Shown piece after piece: positions 34,262 to 42,268 of a stretch of DNA of 64,000 nt (position 1 is its first letter; each line of letters starts with the position of its first letter). The position numbers and the translations under genes are program-made. The stretch comes from Rudanella lutea DSM 19387 (GTDB lineage Bacteria; Bacteroidota; Bacteroidia; Cytophagales; Spirosomataceae). The notes below the pieces were generated by a model. The model saw only the letters and a list, made by a program, of their open reading frames with translations, was not told the DNA's origin and searched no databases. The stretch covers positions 3,615,694-3,679,693 of the forward strand of contig NZ_KB913013.1 of NCBI RefSeq assembly GCF_000383955.1, given 5' to 3'.

Positions 34262-34483
34262 TTAGTTGTTCGTGTCGCTCCCTTTGATGGATTCGTAACT
34301 TGATTTCAGGCGGCCCATTTCCTTAGCCAGAAACGTTTGCAGTTCGGCGTTGAAAACATCCTTCTGATCGTCGGGTAGCGACGCGTACAAATCTTTCAGT
34401 TCCTGATTAATAGCGGCCCGTTCTTCGTCGGTAGCTGCGTTGATGGAACGGTAATGGTATTGGCGAAAATTGAATGTTGACAT
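34262..34483 (-). CDS. Small conserved protein encoded directly after tatC
   Basis: A 73-aa hydrophilic protein, mostly alpha-helical and rich in Glu, Asp, Lys and Gln (E-E-R-A-A-I-N-Q-E-L-K-D-L-Y and D-Q-K-D-V-F-N-A-E-L-Q-T-F-L), with no signal or membrane segment. The start at 34483 gives M-S-T-F-N-F-R-Q-Y; the longer frame runs into tatC. It begins 1 bp after the tatC stop, so it is in the same transcript. The balanced helices suggest a small dimer. I recognise no family and assign no function; a TatA subunit is excluded because no hydrophobic helix is present. Confidence 0.7.
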   Translation of the reverse strand: MSTFNFRQYHYRSINAATDEERAAINQELKDLYASLPDDQKDVFNAELQTFLAKEMGRLKSSYESIKGSDTNN

Positions 34484-34484
34484 A

Positions 34485-35402
34485 CTACGAAAAGTCAGAA
34501 TTCTGCACGTCGTTCTTCGCATTCTCGGCAAGCTCTTTTAACCGTGCGCGTTCAATAGAGCCCGATACCCAGATACTTACCTCGTACAAAATAGCCAGGG
34601 GCAATGACACCAGCACCTGACTGTAAATATCCGGCGAAGGGGTAATCAGACCCGAAATAATCAGGATTACGATGAACGCGTGTTTCCGGTACGCCCGCAT
34701 AAACGAAGGAGTAAGTACTCCTACTTTCGAGAGCACGAAGGCCACTACCGGCATCTGGAACATAATGGCGCAACCCACGCAAAGCGTAATCAGGGTACCA
34801 ATGTACGACGTGATATCGTACTGGTTCTGAATGGATTCGTCGAGCTGGTAATTGGCTAGGAAGTTGATGGCTAAGGGCGATACAATGTAATACCCGAAGA
34901 AAAGACCCATCAAAAATAGCATCGACACATAGAACGTAGCTCCGCGGGCGGCTCGCCGTTCGCTGGTGCGCAGACCCGGTTTAATAAATCGCCACAACTC
35001 CCAGAACGCGTACGGAAACGCGAAGCACAACCCGATGATTACCGCTGATGTAATACTCATGGTAAACTGATCGGCCATGCCCAGGGCCTGTAATTTAAAA
35101 TCCAGCTTCTTTACACACAGGTCGGCATAGCCCGTAAAATCGGCCAGCTTACACATTTGCTGGTAGGTCCAGAAGTCCGGGCGGCTGGGTCCTAAAATAA
35201 CGACCCGGTAAATGTCTTTGATGAAAATAAACGCAACCAGACCAAATACCAGAATGGCCGCGAGGGCCCGGATAATGTGCCAGCGGAGCTCTTCCAGATG
35301 TTCCAGAAACGACATCTCGGTCCCATCTTCATGGGGTTCGTCCTGATGTTCCTGGGTTGGCTCGTCGTATGGGTACTCGTTGAAATCTTGGTCGAGTGGC
35401 AT
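34485..35402 (-). CDS. tatC: Sec-independent (twin-arginine) translocase subunit TatC
   Basis: A 305-aa integral membrane protein with six helices that binds twin-arginine signal peptides of folded exported proteins. Recognisable: M-S-F-L-E-H-L-E-E-L-R-W-H-I-I-R-A at about 30-46, F-A-F-P-Y-A-F-W-E-L-W-R-F-I-K-P-G-L-R near the third helix with the conserved F-x-x-P region, and an E-R-R-A-A-R-G loop. An acidic N-terminal extension of about 28 residues precedes the core. The ATG at 35402 is chosen; further upstream the frame is class C repeat sequence. tatA is not in the window. Confidence 0.95.
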   Translation of the reverse strand: MPLDQDFNEYPYDEPTQEHQDEPHEDGTEMSFLEHLEELRWHIIRALAAILVFGLVAFIFIKDIYRVVILGPSRPDFWTYQQMCKLADFTGYADLCVKKLDFKLQALGMADQFTMSITSAVIIGLCFAFPYAFWELWRFIKPGLRTSERRAARGATFYVSMLFLMGLFFGYYIVSPLAINFLANYQLDESIQNQYDITSYIGTLITLCVGCAIMFQMPVVAFVLSKVGVLTPSFMRAYRKHAFIVILIISGLITPSPDIYSQVLVSLPLAILYEVSIWVSGSIERARLKELAENAKNDVQNSDFS

Positions 35403-35407
35403 TTTGT

Positions 35408-35490
35408 AAAGAGTGAAAGGTGAAAGAGTGAAAGAGTGATTGGGGTGAGCGTTCACCGCTCTTTCACTCTTTCACTCTTTCACTCTTTAA
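35408..35490. repeat. Class C word hairpin (GAAAGAGTGAAAGAG) between glyA and tatC
   Basis: Left arm about 35408-35439, right arm about 35459-35490. The two are reverse complements over about 30 positions, with one base missing. On the minus strand it fills the spacer from the glyA stop (35493) to 6 bp before the tatC start (35402). Confidence 0.8.
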
Positions 35491-35492
35491 GT

Positions 35493-36800
35493 TTAAGCAT
35501 ACAACGGAAACGCCTTCATCCATTCGTTGATTTCCTCTTTAATGGATGAAAGGCGGCTGTCGTTGTCGTGGTTCATCAGCACTTCGTCGATATATACGAC
35601 GATCTGCTCCATATCCGATTCTTTCATGCCCCGGGTAGTCATGGCGGCCGTTCCGACCCGCATACCTGAGGTTACCATCGGCGACTTATCGTCGAACGGA
35701 ACCATGTTCTTGTTGATCGTGATATCGGCCTTGATGAGGGAATTTTCGGCCAGCTTACCGGTCAGGTTAGTGGCGTTGCCCCCTTTGGTACGGAGGTCGA
35801 TGAGCATCAGGTGGTTGTCGGTGCCGCCCGAAATAATCGAGTAACCCCGGTCTACAAACGCTCGGGCCATGGCCTGCGCGTTGGCCTTTACCTGCTGGGT
35901 GTATTCGGCGTACTCATCGCTCAAAGCTTCGCCAAACGCAACGGCTTTGGCCGCAATAATGTGCTCGAGCGGGCCGCCCTGCGTACCGGGGAACACCCCC
36001 GAATCGAGAAGCGACGACATCAGGCGCAGCTCACCTTTGGGGGTCTTGATGCCAAACGGATTTTCGAAGTCATTGCGCATCATGATCAGACCCCCGCGTG
36101 GGCCCCGGAGGGTCTTGTGGGTAGTAGTGGTAACAATGTGGCAATGATCGAAGGGATCGTTGAGGAGTTTCTTGGCAATCAAACCCGATGGGTGCGAAAT
36201 ATCAGCCAGCAAAAGGGCGCCAATCTGATCGGCAATGGCCCGGAGCCGGGCGTAGTCCCAATCGCGGCTGTAAGCAGAGGCCCCGCAGATCATCAGTTTG
36301 GGGCGCTCGCGCATGGCCGTTTCTTCTACTTTGTCGTAGTTGATAACACCGGTTTCGCGCTCTACGCCGTAGAACGTCGGCCGGAAGTACTTACCCGAAA
36401 TGTTCACGGGTGATCCGTGTGTCAGGTGGCCACCGTGCGAGAGGTCGAAGCCCAAGATGGTGTCACCGGGTTGCAGGCAGGCCAGAAAAACGGCCGTGTT
36501 GGCGTTGGCACCTGAGTGGGGTTGAACGTTGGCCCAGGTAGCGCCGAAGAGTTCTTTTACCCGGTCGATGGCCAGTTGTTCGATCTGGTCAACTACTTCA
36601 CAGCCACCGTAGTAGCGTTTGCCCGGCAAGCCCTCGGCGTATTTGTTGGTAAGCACGCTCCCGGCGGCTTCCATGACGGCGGGCGAAACGAAGTTTTCGG
36701 AAGCAATCAGCTCAATACCCGATTCTTGCCGGTGCTGTTCTTTGGCAATGAGGTCAAATACCTGCGCATCGCGGGTGCTAGCGGTCGTTGCAGTGATCAT
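35493..36800 (-). CDS. glyA: Serine hydroxymethyltransferase
   Basis: A 435-aa PLP enzyme interconverting serine and glycine with transfer of a one-carbon unit to tetrahydrofolate. Conserved lines: [12 protein letters not shown] at 28-39, [15 protein letters not shown] at 52-66, [10 protein letters not shown], the D200 and H203 pair in A-D-I-S-H, and the PLP lysine K229 in [12 protein letters not shown]. The ATG at 36800 gives M-I-T-A-T-T; the longer frame adds an improbable leader. It is transcribed toward tatC. Confidence 0.96.
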   Translation of the reverse strand: MITATTASTRDAQVFDLIAKEQHRQESGIELIASENFVSPAVMEAAGSVLTNKYAEGLPGKRYYGGCEVVDQIEQLAIDRVKELFGATWANVQPHSGANANTAVFLACLQPGDTILGFDLSHGGHLTHGSPVNISGKYFRPTFYGVERETGVINYDKVEETAMRERPKLMICGASAYSRDWDYARLRAIADQIGALLLADISHPSGLIAKKLLNDPFDHCHIVTTTTHKTLRGPRGGLIMMRNDFENPFGIKTPKGELRLMSSLLDSGVFPGTQGGPLEHIIAAKAVAFGEALSDEYAEYTQQVKANAQAMARAFVDRGYSIISGGTDNHLMLIDLRTKGGNATNLTGKLAENSLIKADITINKNMVPFDDKSPMVTSGMRVGTAAMTTRGMKESDMEQIVVYIDEVLMNHDNDSRLSSIKEEINEWMKAFPLYA

Positions 36801-36970
36801 AGTTGGACGCGAAAAAGATGCAGGAGCAGCCAAACGTCTGCTCGATTAACTGGCTATCGCCCACAAAAATAAAGGTTTTCGGGCAGGTATGCGAACGATG
36901 CATCCGAGATCGGCCGGAGATTTAATGGTTAATTGGGTTGGGCCGGGTCAAGCATCCGATTTCAACGTCA

Positions 36971-37867
36971 TCATGCGGGCCATTTGTCGGCCTGCTGACG
37001 GCGGGGAAGCCGGTTTCGGGCGGCAATCTGGTACTTGAGCGGGGTGGTATTGGTATGGAGCCGAAACTGCCGGTGGAAGTGCGAAATGTTGTTGAAGCCG
37101 CATTCAAGGGCTACCTGCCCCACGCTCAGGTCGGCCTGCGCCAGAAGTTTGCGGGCGTGGCTGATTCGGAGTTCGTTGAGGTATTCGACAAAAGATTTGC
37201 TGGTACGCCGACGGAAATACCGGCAGAAGGCCGCCGGAGCCATGCCCGCTACTGAGGCAATCTGGTCAATGCTGATCTCACCCTTAAAATGGCTCAGCAT
37301 ATAGTCGAGAACCCGTTTCATGCGTTCGGTTTCGGCCTCGCTCACTGAGAGCTGATACCCATCGCTCGCGAGCAACACAAAATCGGTGTCGCGGCTGAGT
37401 TCGTTGAGCAACGTCAGAAAAGCGAGCAGCCGGTCCATCCCCTGCCGGTGAAGCAACTGCTCCATGTGCGGGCGCACTCGCCCCGATGTTGCCGCCGAAA
37501 AGCGTAGCCCGTACTGCGCCCGTTTGAGCATTTGGCAAATCGCTTCGGCCTCGGGCAGGTGTTTCAGGATGGTATCTTCAAACGTAGCCGGAAACTGAAC
37601 AACAACGGCTTCGGCGGGGGCCTCGGCCGGTAGCATGTCATCGTTACGCCAGAAATGCGGTAGGTTTGGGCCCACCAGCACCAGATCGTCGGCGTCGAAA
37701 GCGCCGATATGATCGCCCACAAACCGTTTGCCGCTGCTTCGGACAATACAGGTTAGCTCGTACTCCGGGTGGTAGTGCCAGGGGGCATCGAACTGAGGCA
37801 TGCGCACCTGCTTTACCAGCAGAGAGCTCTGCTCGCCAATCGTAACCTTCTCAAAAAGTGCTTTCAT
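36971..37867 (-). CDS. AraC-family transcriptional regulator with N-terminal cupin
   Basis: A 298-aa regulator. The N-terminal part (about 1-100) is a cupin sensor, with W-H-Y-H-P-E-Y-E-L-T carrying the typical histidines and D-A-D-D-L-V-L-V-G-P-N-L-P-H-F-W. The C-terminal part (about 190-285) is a double helix-turn-helix AraC domain, with S-I-D-Q-I-A-S-V-A-G-M-A-P-A-A-F-C-R-Y-F-R-R and V-A-L-E-C-G-F-N-N-I-S-H-F-H-R-Q-F-R. Such proteins usually sense sugars or small metabolites. It is divergent from a PhyH-type dioxygenase gene with a 204-bp shared region, so that gene is its most likely target. Confidence 0.92.
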   Translation of the reverse strand: MKALFEKVTIGEQSSLLVKQVRMPQFDAPWHYHPEYELTCIVRSSGKRFVGDHIGAFDADDLVLVGPNLPHFWRNDDMLPAEAPAEAVVVQFPATFEDTILKHLPEAEAICQMLKRAQYGLRFSAATSGRVRPHMEQLLHRQGMDRLLAFLTLLNELSRDTDFVLLASDGYQLSVSEAETERMKRVLDYMLSHFKGEISIDQIASVAGMAPAAFCRYFRRRTSKSFVEYLNELRISHARKLLAQADLSVGQVALECGFNNISHFHRQFRLHTNTTPLKYQIAARNRLPRRQQADKWPA

Positions 37868-38071
37868 GGCAGGGTCGGAATAACCAGAATGGCTACACGG
37901 AAGCCAATTGGTACATATTGTAGCATTTTAACGTACAAAAGAGCGGTATTTTTTTGGGCTTGTCAAGATCGTACATAAATGCGCAAAGAGGTCGAATATT
38001 TTCTTAGAATTGTTCAAATAAATTTGCCCTATCAATGAAGAATGTATAATTTGACGGGCTAATAGACACGT
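37868..38071. promoter_or_regulatory. Divergent promoter region of the AraC and PhyH genes
   Basis: A 204-bp spacer between divergent genes. TAAATTTG at 38019-38026 fits the TAnnTTTG -7 element for the PhyH gene (ATG 38072). I see no clear AraC half-site repeat. Confidence 0.4.
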
Positions 38072-38905
38072 ATGATTGTTCAAACGGATAAAAAGGCACT
38101 TTTGGAGGAGTTGAACACCCCCTATCAGGTACCGGCCGAAGCCATCGACACGTATCGCACCAAAGGGTATGTGAAGCTCAAGCAGGTACTGAGTCCGGCT
38201 GTGCTGGAGTATTATGGGTCTATTATTAGTGAGCAGGTTGTTCGGCTCAACACACTCACCAAGCCCATGGAGGAGCGTACCACGTATGAGCGAGCTTTTT
38301 TGCAGATCATGAACCTCTGGCGCGAAGACGACGAGGTAAAGGAGTTTGTGTTTTCGCGTCGGTTGGCCCAAATCGCTACGGATCTGATGGAAGTGAACGG
38401 TGTGCGGCTTTACCACGATCAGGCTTTGTACAAAGAGCCGTCGGGGGGGATTACGCCCTGGCATGCCGATCAGTTTTACTGGCCACTGGCTTCGCCCAAG
38501 ACCATTACTGTCTGGATTCCGTTGCAGGAAACGCCCATGCAGATGGGCCCCCTGGCTTTTGCCGAAGGGAGTCAGCACGTTGAAATTGGGCGCGACATTG
38601 AAATTAGTGACGATAGTGAGCGGATTTTATCGGACGAATTGCAACGGCAAAATTTTCCGATGAACGACACGCCCTTTGACCTGGGGGAGGTGAGCTATCA
38701 TGCCGGCTGGACGTTCCACCGGGCCGGGCCTAACACCTCCGACCGGCCCCGGAAAGTAATGACCATGATTTACATGGATCAGGATCAGGTGGTTATGCAG
38801 CCTCGCAACAGCTATCAGGTGGCCGATTTGGCGGCCTGGCTCGACAATGCGCCGGTAGGTAGCAAACCGAGTAGTTATCTGAACCCCGTATTATTTAGCT
38901 ATTAA
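38072..38905 (+). CDS. Phytanoyl-CoA dioxygenase (PhyH) family protein
   Basis: A 277-aa Fe(II)/2-oxoglutarate oxygenase. The iron ligands are H131 and D133 in P-W-H-A-D-Q-F-Y-W and H216 in T-F-H-R-A-G-P-N, followed by an arginine (R225/R227) positioned to bind 2-oxoglutarate. Y-K-E-P-S-G-G-I-T-P-W and T-V-W-I-P-L are family-typical. Bacterial relatives hydroxylate varied small molecules, so the substrate is open. Its neighbour is a divergent AraC regulator, suggesting substrate-induced expression. It ends before a strong terminator. Confidence 0.9.
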   Translation: MIVQTDKKALLEELNTPYQVPAEAIDTYRTKGYVKLKQVLSPAVLEYYGSIISEQVVRLNTLTKPMEERTTYERAFLQIMNLWREDDEVKEFVFSRRLAQIATDLMEVNGVRLYHDQALYKEPSGGITPWHADQFYWPLASPKTITVWIPLQETPMQMGPLAFAEGSQHVEIGRDIEISDDSERILSDELQRQNFPMNDTPFDLGEVSYHAGWTFHRAGPNTSDRPRKVMTMIYMDQDQVVMQPRNSYQVADLAAWLDNAPVGSKPSSYLNPVLFSY

Positions 38906-38933
38906 CAGTTACTTCATAGGTTGGTAATGCATA

Positions 38934-38967
38934 CACCGCCCGGAATGCTTTCCGGGCGGTGTTTTTT
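38934..38967 (+). terminator. Intrinsic terminator after the PhyH gene
   Basis: CACCGCCCGGAA (38934-38945) pairs exactly with TTCCGGGCGGTG (38950-38961), loop TGCT, followed by TTTTTT to 38967. Confidence 0.92.
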
Positions 38968-39002
38968 ATGTTAAAACCGAACCTGTGCCTGATGGTCTTA
39001 CT

Positions 39003-39032
39003 TTTGCTACACGTTCAATGGAAATAATTTTG
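39003..39032 (+). promoter_or_regulatory. Bacteroidota promoter of the DsbD-like gene
   Basis: TTTG at 39003-39006, 18 bp, then TAATTTTG at 39025-39032: a good match to the -33 TTTG / -7 TAnnTTTG pattern, 54 bp before the ATG at 39087. The -7 box lies in the centre of the palindrome 39009-39044. Confidence 0.65.
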
Positions 39033-39044
39033 CATTGAACGTGT
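39009..39044. promoter_or_regulatory. 12-bp inverted repeat around the -7 box (operator candidate)
   Basis: ACACGTTCAATG (39009-39020) and CATTGAACGTGT (39033-39044) are exact reverse complements, 12 bp apart, centred on the promoter -7 element. No T-run follows, so it is not a terminator. A dimeric regulator bound here would block the promoter. Confidence 0.6.
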
Positions 39045-39086
39045 TATGAAATGCGTATGGCTTGTACCTACTACAAATCACCAACC

Positions 39087-41189
39087 ATGAAGACATTGCC
39101 AGCCCTCTGGGCGCTTTTGATATTGCCTCTTTTATCGCTGGGTCAAATTCAGAAAAATCCGGCTACCTGGTCGTTTAGCCTCGACAAGCCGACTGCCAAT
39201 GCGGGCGACATTGTGACGGTACGTATAAAAGCTGTTATTGACGATGGCTGGTACGTGTACTCCAATGATTTTGATCCAAACCTGGGTCCCAACATTGCCG
39301 TTGTTACCATTAACCCAAGTGCCAACTACGAAGCCGTAGGCAAGGCTACACCGGTAGGGGCCAAGGAAAAATACGAAGAAATATGGCCCGGCAATGTGCG
39401 ATATTTTACCAGGGAGGCTCTGTTTCTGCAAAAAGTAAAGATCAAAAAGGCAGGGACCGTGATTGCCGGGAACATCAATTTCTCGACCTGCTCAACCAAA
39501 GACGGTACCTGCCTGCCCCCTGCCGATGCCCCGTTTGAACTGACGGTTCAGGCCGGAGCGGCTACGGGCCCGGCGAGTGCTACAGCGACCAAGCCGCTGA
39601 GTGCTTCTATCACGACGGCAACGGCCGTAGCGGCTACCTCAGCCGAAACCGATACGGCGGCTACAGTAGACAATGCCGAAACTTCGTCGGCGGCCCCTGT
39701 TGTGGCCGACCCGACCGAGTCGCTTACGGCGGTAGAAGGCACCGAAACCGACGCGGCCGATGGCTCACTCTGGGCGTTTGTGCTCACAGCTTTTCTGTCG
39801 GGGTTAGTGGCTTTGCTCACGCCCTGCGTGTTTCCGATTATCCCGATGACGGTCAGTTTCTTCACCAACCAGAAAGGTGGAGCCTGGAAAGCCCTGCTGT
39901 ATGGTTTATCCATTATTGGCATTTACGTGCTCATTGGCACCATCGTGTCGCGGATCAACGGCCCAGCCTTCGCCAACTTTGTGAGTACGCACTGGTTGCC
40001 CAACGTCTTATTTTTTGCCGTCTTTTTTGTGTTCGGCCTGTCGTTTCTGGGGTTGTTCGAGATTGTGCTGCCCAGCTCGCTGGTCAATAAGGCCGATGCC
40101 CAGGCCGAGCGCGGTGGAGTAGTGGGGATTCTGTTTATGGCCTTCACGCTGGTGCTGGTTTCGTTTTCGTGCACGGGGCCTATTGTGGGAAGCCTGCTGG
40201 TGGCTTCGGCGGGGGGCGAGGTGATCAAACCTATTGTGGGTATGGCAGCTTTCTCGTCGGCGTTTGCTATTCCGTTTACCCTGTTTGCTTTGTTTCCGCA
40301 GTGGCTCAAGAGCCTGCCCAAATCGGGCGGCTGGCTCAACTCAGTCAAAGTGGTACTGGGTTTTCTGGAACTGGCGCTGGCTCTTAAATTCCTGAGTATT
40401 GCCGATCAGGTGTACCACTGGGGTCTGCTCGACCGGGAAGTATTTCTGGCGTTCTGGGTCGTTATTTTTGCCCTGATTGGCTTTTATCTGCTCGGCAAAA
40501 TCCGGTTGCCGCACGACAGCGAAACCAAAATGGTGAGTGTGCCCCGGTTGTTGCTGGCTATTTTGACCTTTGCCTTTGTGGTGTACATGGTGCCGGGCTT
40601 GTGGGGCGCTCCGCTCAAGGCGTTGGCGGGTTATCTGCCCCCCGAAACCTCACAGGACTTTAACATCAGTAGACAGTCAACAACGAACAACGAACAGTCG
40701 GCAACGAACAGCGGGGGCGCCCGTCGGCATGGGCAATTATTTAGCCTGCCCCACGGTCTGAACGGTTTCTTCGATTACAAAGAGGCTTTGGCCTACGCTA
40801 AAACGGTAAACAAGCCGGTATTTATCGACTTCACGGGTCACGGCTGCGTCAACTGCCGCGAAATGGAAGCCCGTGTGTGGTCGGAGGCACCGGTGTTGTC
40901 GCGGCTTCAGAACGACTATGTGGTGGTGGCGCTGTACGTTGATGATAAAACGGAGTTGCCGCAGTCGGAGTGGTACACCTCGACCTACGATCAGAAAGAG
41001 AAAAAGACGATTGGTGCCCAGAACGCCGACCTTCAGATTGTGAAATACAACAACAACGCCCAGCCGCACTACTGCCTTGTAGACCACGAAGGGAACCTGC
41101 TTGTGCGGCCGAAGAATTATGATCTGAATGCGAATAACTTCGCGAAGTTCCTCGACGCGGGCAAGGCGAAGTTTGCGGAAAAGGGGTAA
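39087..41189 (+). CDS. DsbD-like protein-disulfide reductase (thiol transporter) with in-frame repeat insertion
   Basis: A 700-aa envelope protein carrying electrons from cytoplasmic thioredoxin to periplasmic disulfides. Order: signal peptide (1-20), N-terminal DsbD-alpha-like domain with C135 and C142, a Ser/Thr/Ala linker (about 155-225), an eight-helix core (about 228-505) with the redox cysteines C247 in L-T-P-C-V-F-P and C362 in S-F-S-C-T-G-P, and a C-terminal thioredoxin domain (about 560-700) with C587 and C590 in H-G-C-V-N-C. Residues 529-544, between core and thioredoxin domain, are read from a class A repeat. The ATG at 39087 is chosen for a proper signal peptide. Confidence 0.93.
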   Translation: MKTLPALWALLILPLLSLGQIQKNPATWSFSLDKPTANAGDIVTVRIKAVIDDGWYVYSNDFDPNLGPNIAVVTINPSANYEAVGKATPVGAKEKYEEIWPGNVRYFTREALFLQKVKIKKAGTVIAGNINFSTCSTKDGTCLPPADAPFELTVQAGAATGPASATATKPLSASITTATAVAATSAETDTAATVDNAETSSAAPVVADPTESLTAVEGTETDAADGSLWAFVLTAFLSGLVALLTPCVFPIIPMTVSFFTNQKGGAWKALLYGLSIIGIYVLIGTIVSRINGPAFANFVSTHWLPNVLFFAVFFVFGLSFLGLFEIVLPSSLVNKADAQAERGGVVGILFMAFTLVLVSFSCTGPIVGSLLVASAGGEVIKPIVGMAAFSSAFAIPFTLFALFPQWLKSLPKSGGWLNSVKVVLGFLELALALKFLSIADQVYHWGLLDREVFLAFWVVIFALIGFYLLGKIRLPHDSETKMVSVPRLLLAILTFAFVVYMVPGLWGAPLKALAGYLPPETSQDFNISRQSTTNNEQSATNSGGARRHGQLFSLPHGLNGFFDYKEALAYAKTVNKPVFIDFTGHGCVNCREMEARVWSEAPVLSRLQNDYVVVALYVDDKTELPQSEWYTSTYDQKEKKTIGAQNADLQIVKYNNNAQPHYCLVDHEGNLLVRPKNYDLNANNFAKFLDAGKAKFAEKG
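40671..40718 (+). repeat. Class A word repeat inside the DsbD-like coding sequence
   Basis: AACAACGAACAACGAACAG and GCAACGAACAG, the words of the intergenic class A hairpins at 8.8, 24.7 and 44.8 kb, occur here within the gene, translated in frame as Q-S-T-T-N-N-E-Q-S-A-T-N-S. Only one arm is present. Confidence 0.75.
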
Positions 41190-41214
41190 TTTATCAGACA
41201 GCTATTTCGGTAAA

Positions 41215-41248
41215 AAAGAAAGCCGGGTCCAAGTGGCCCGGCTTCTTT
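41215..41248 (+). terminator. Probable terminator after the DsbD-like gene
   Basis: AGCCGGG (41221-41227) pairs with CCCGGCT (41237-41243), extended by CC/GG across a one-base bulge, with an A-run before and TTCTTT after. It lies between convergent genes. Confidence 0.7.
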
Positions 41249-41370
41249 GATTCAGTTCGTAGGTTCAACAAAAACAATCTTTCATAAGGGGATGAGCAGC
41301 ATTGATTCACTCAAGCACTCATTCGCTCAATATATCTTGCGTACTTCTGACGCTGTATTTCGGGTCACGG

Positions 41371-42066
41371 TTACTGTCCAATCGGGAACGAGTAGCCGAG
41401 CGATACACTAACCCCGCGGTTGCGAACGGGCAGCTGCACTACAGGTACCTCGATCTGGCGGGTGAGGCCATGCACGTAGCGGCCTTCGAGGACAAATTGT
41501 CCGGCACCGGCATTGAAAGCCAGGCCCAGGCCACCTACGCCACTTACATCCCAGCGGTTCATAACCCCGCCCAGCGGCACATTCAGATCAAACGGCTGCG
41601 TGCGAAACAGACCTTCGGCCCGGGCGCGCACCCGGCTGTCGGCGGCATAACTTACGGCTGGTCCGGCAATCAGGTATGGCTGTACTGAACTTTCGGTACT
41701 GGCCAGGTTGATCTTGGCCAGCAGGGGCAGATCAATATTGCGGGTTTGGAGGGCAATACGGGCACCCAACGGCACGGGTACGCCCAGCACATCAAACGAG
41801 AAGCTTTCGCGCAGGACCAACCCTTTCTGTGAGTAACCCAGTTCGGGCCGGAACGATACGCGCTCGCTCACCGGAATGTCGAGAAACAAGGCTCCCTGTG
41901 GGCCGGGCGACAGCTGGAAGCTGGGCGAATAATTGTCCAGAATAGCGGGTTTTGAGACGGTTCCCCAATGGGCGCCCCCACGGACGCCAAACTGTACTTG
42001 TGCAAAGGTTGAAGTGGTGGTGAAGAGGCCGATTGCCGCAGCAAAGGCGAGTACGATTCGTTTCAT
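41371..42066 (-). CDS. Outer-membrane beta-barrel protein (PorT/OmpA-like barrel)
   Basis: A 231-aa protein with a signal peptide (A-F-A-A-A-I-G-L-F-T-T-T-S-T-F-A-Q, about 1-23) followed by a barrel of about eight alternating strands. Y-S-Q-K-G-L with F-R-P-E-L-G and the late G-L-A-F-N-A-G-A-G and V-S-L-G-Y-S-F final strand match the porin-family/outer-membrane beta-barrel domain widespread in Bacteroidota (PorT-like). The function, often of unknown type or linked to gliding and secretion, cannot be inferred. The ATG at 42066 is used; the longer frame runs into the divergent promoter region. It is convergent with the DsbD-like gene. Confidence 0.85.
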   Translation of the reverse strand: MKRIVLAFAAAIGLFTTTSTFAQVQFGVRGGAHWGTVSKPAILDNYSPSFQLSPGPQGALFLDIPVSERVSFRPELGYSQKGLVLRESFSFDVLGVPVPLGARIALQTRNIDLPLLAKINLASTESSVQPYLIAGPAVSYAADSRVRARAEGLFRTQPFDLNVPLGGVMNRWDVSGVGGLGLAFNAGAGQFVLEGRYVHGLTRQIEVPVVQLPVRNRGVSVSLGYSFPIGQ

Positions 42067-42203
42067 GGGAAGCAGATTCTTTAGTGCCAGCCCCGTCAGG
42101 CAAAATTCGTTTGGCCGGGTGTTTCTGGCTGTTTCTGGTTCTTTGACGAGCGCCGTGCGAAAAGGATTAACCGGGTAGGAAATTTTTTTTCTGTCTTTGT
42201 GCG

Positions 42204-42241
42204 ATACAAGCCCGTTCACAAACAATGTACAGGGCTTGTAT
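42204..42241. promoter_or_regulatory. 10-bp inverted repeat upstream of the acyltransferase gene
   Basis: ATACAAGCCC (42204-42213) and GGGCTTGTAT (42232-42241) are exact reverse complements separated by 18 nt, 27 bp before the ATG at 42269. It could be an operator or an RNA hairpin in the leader. Confidence 0.45.
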
Positions 42242-42268
42242 ATTTACACTTTACGCGACAGCCCATTG

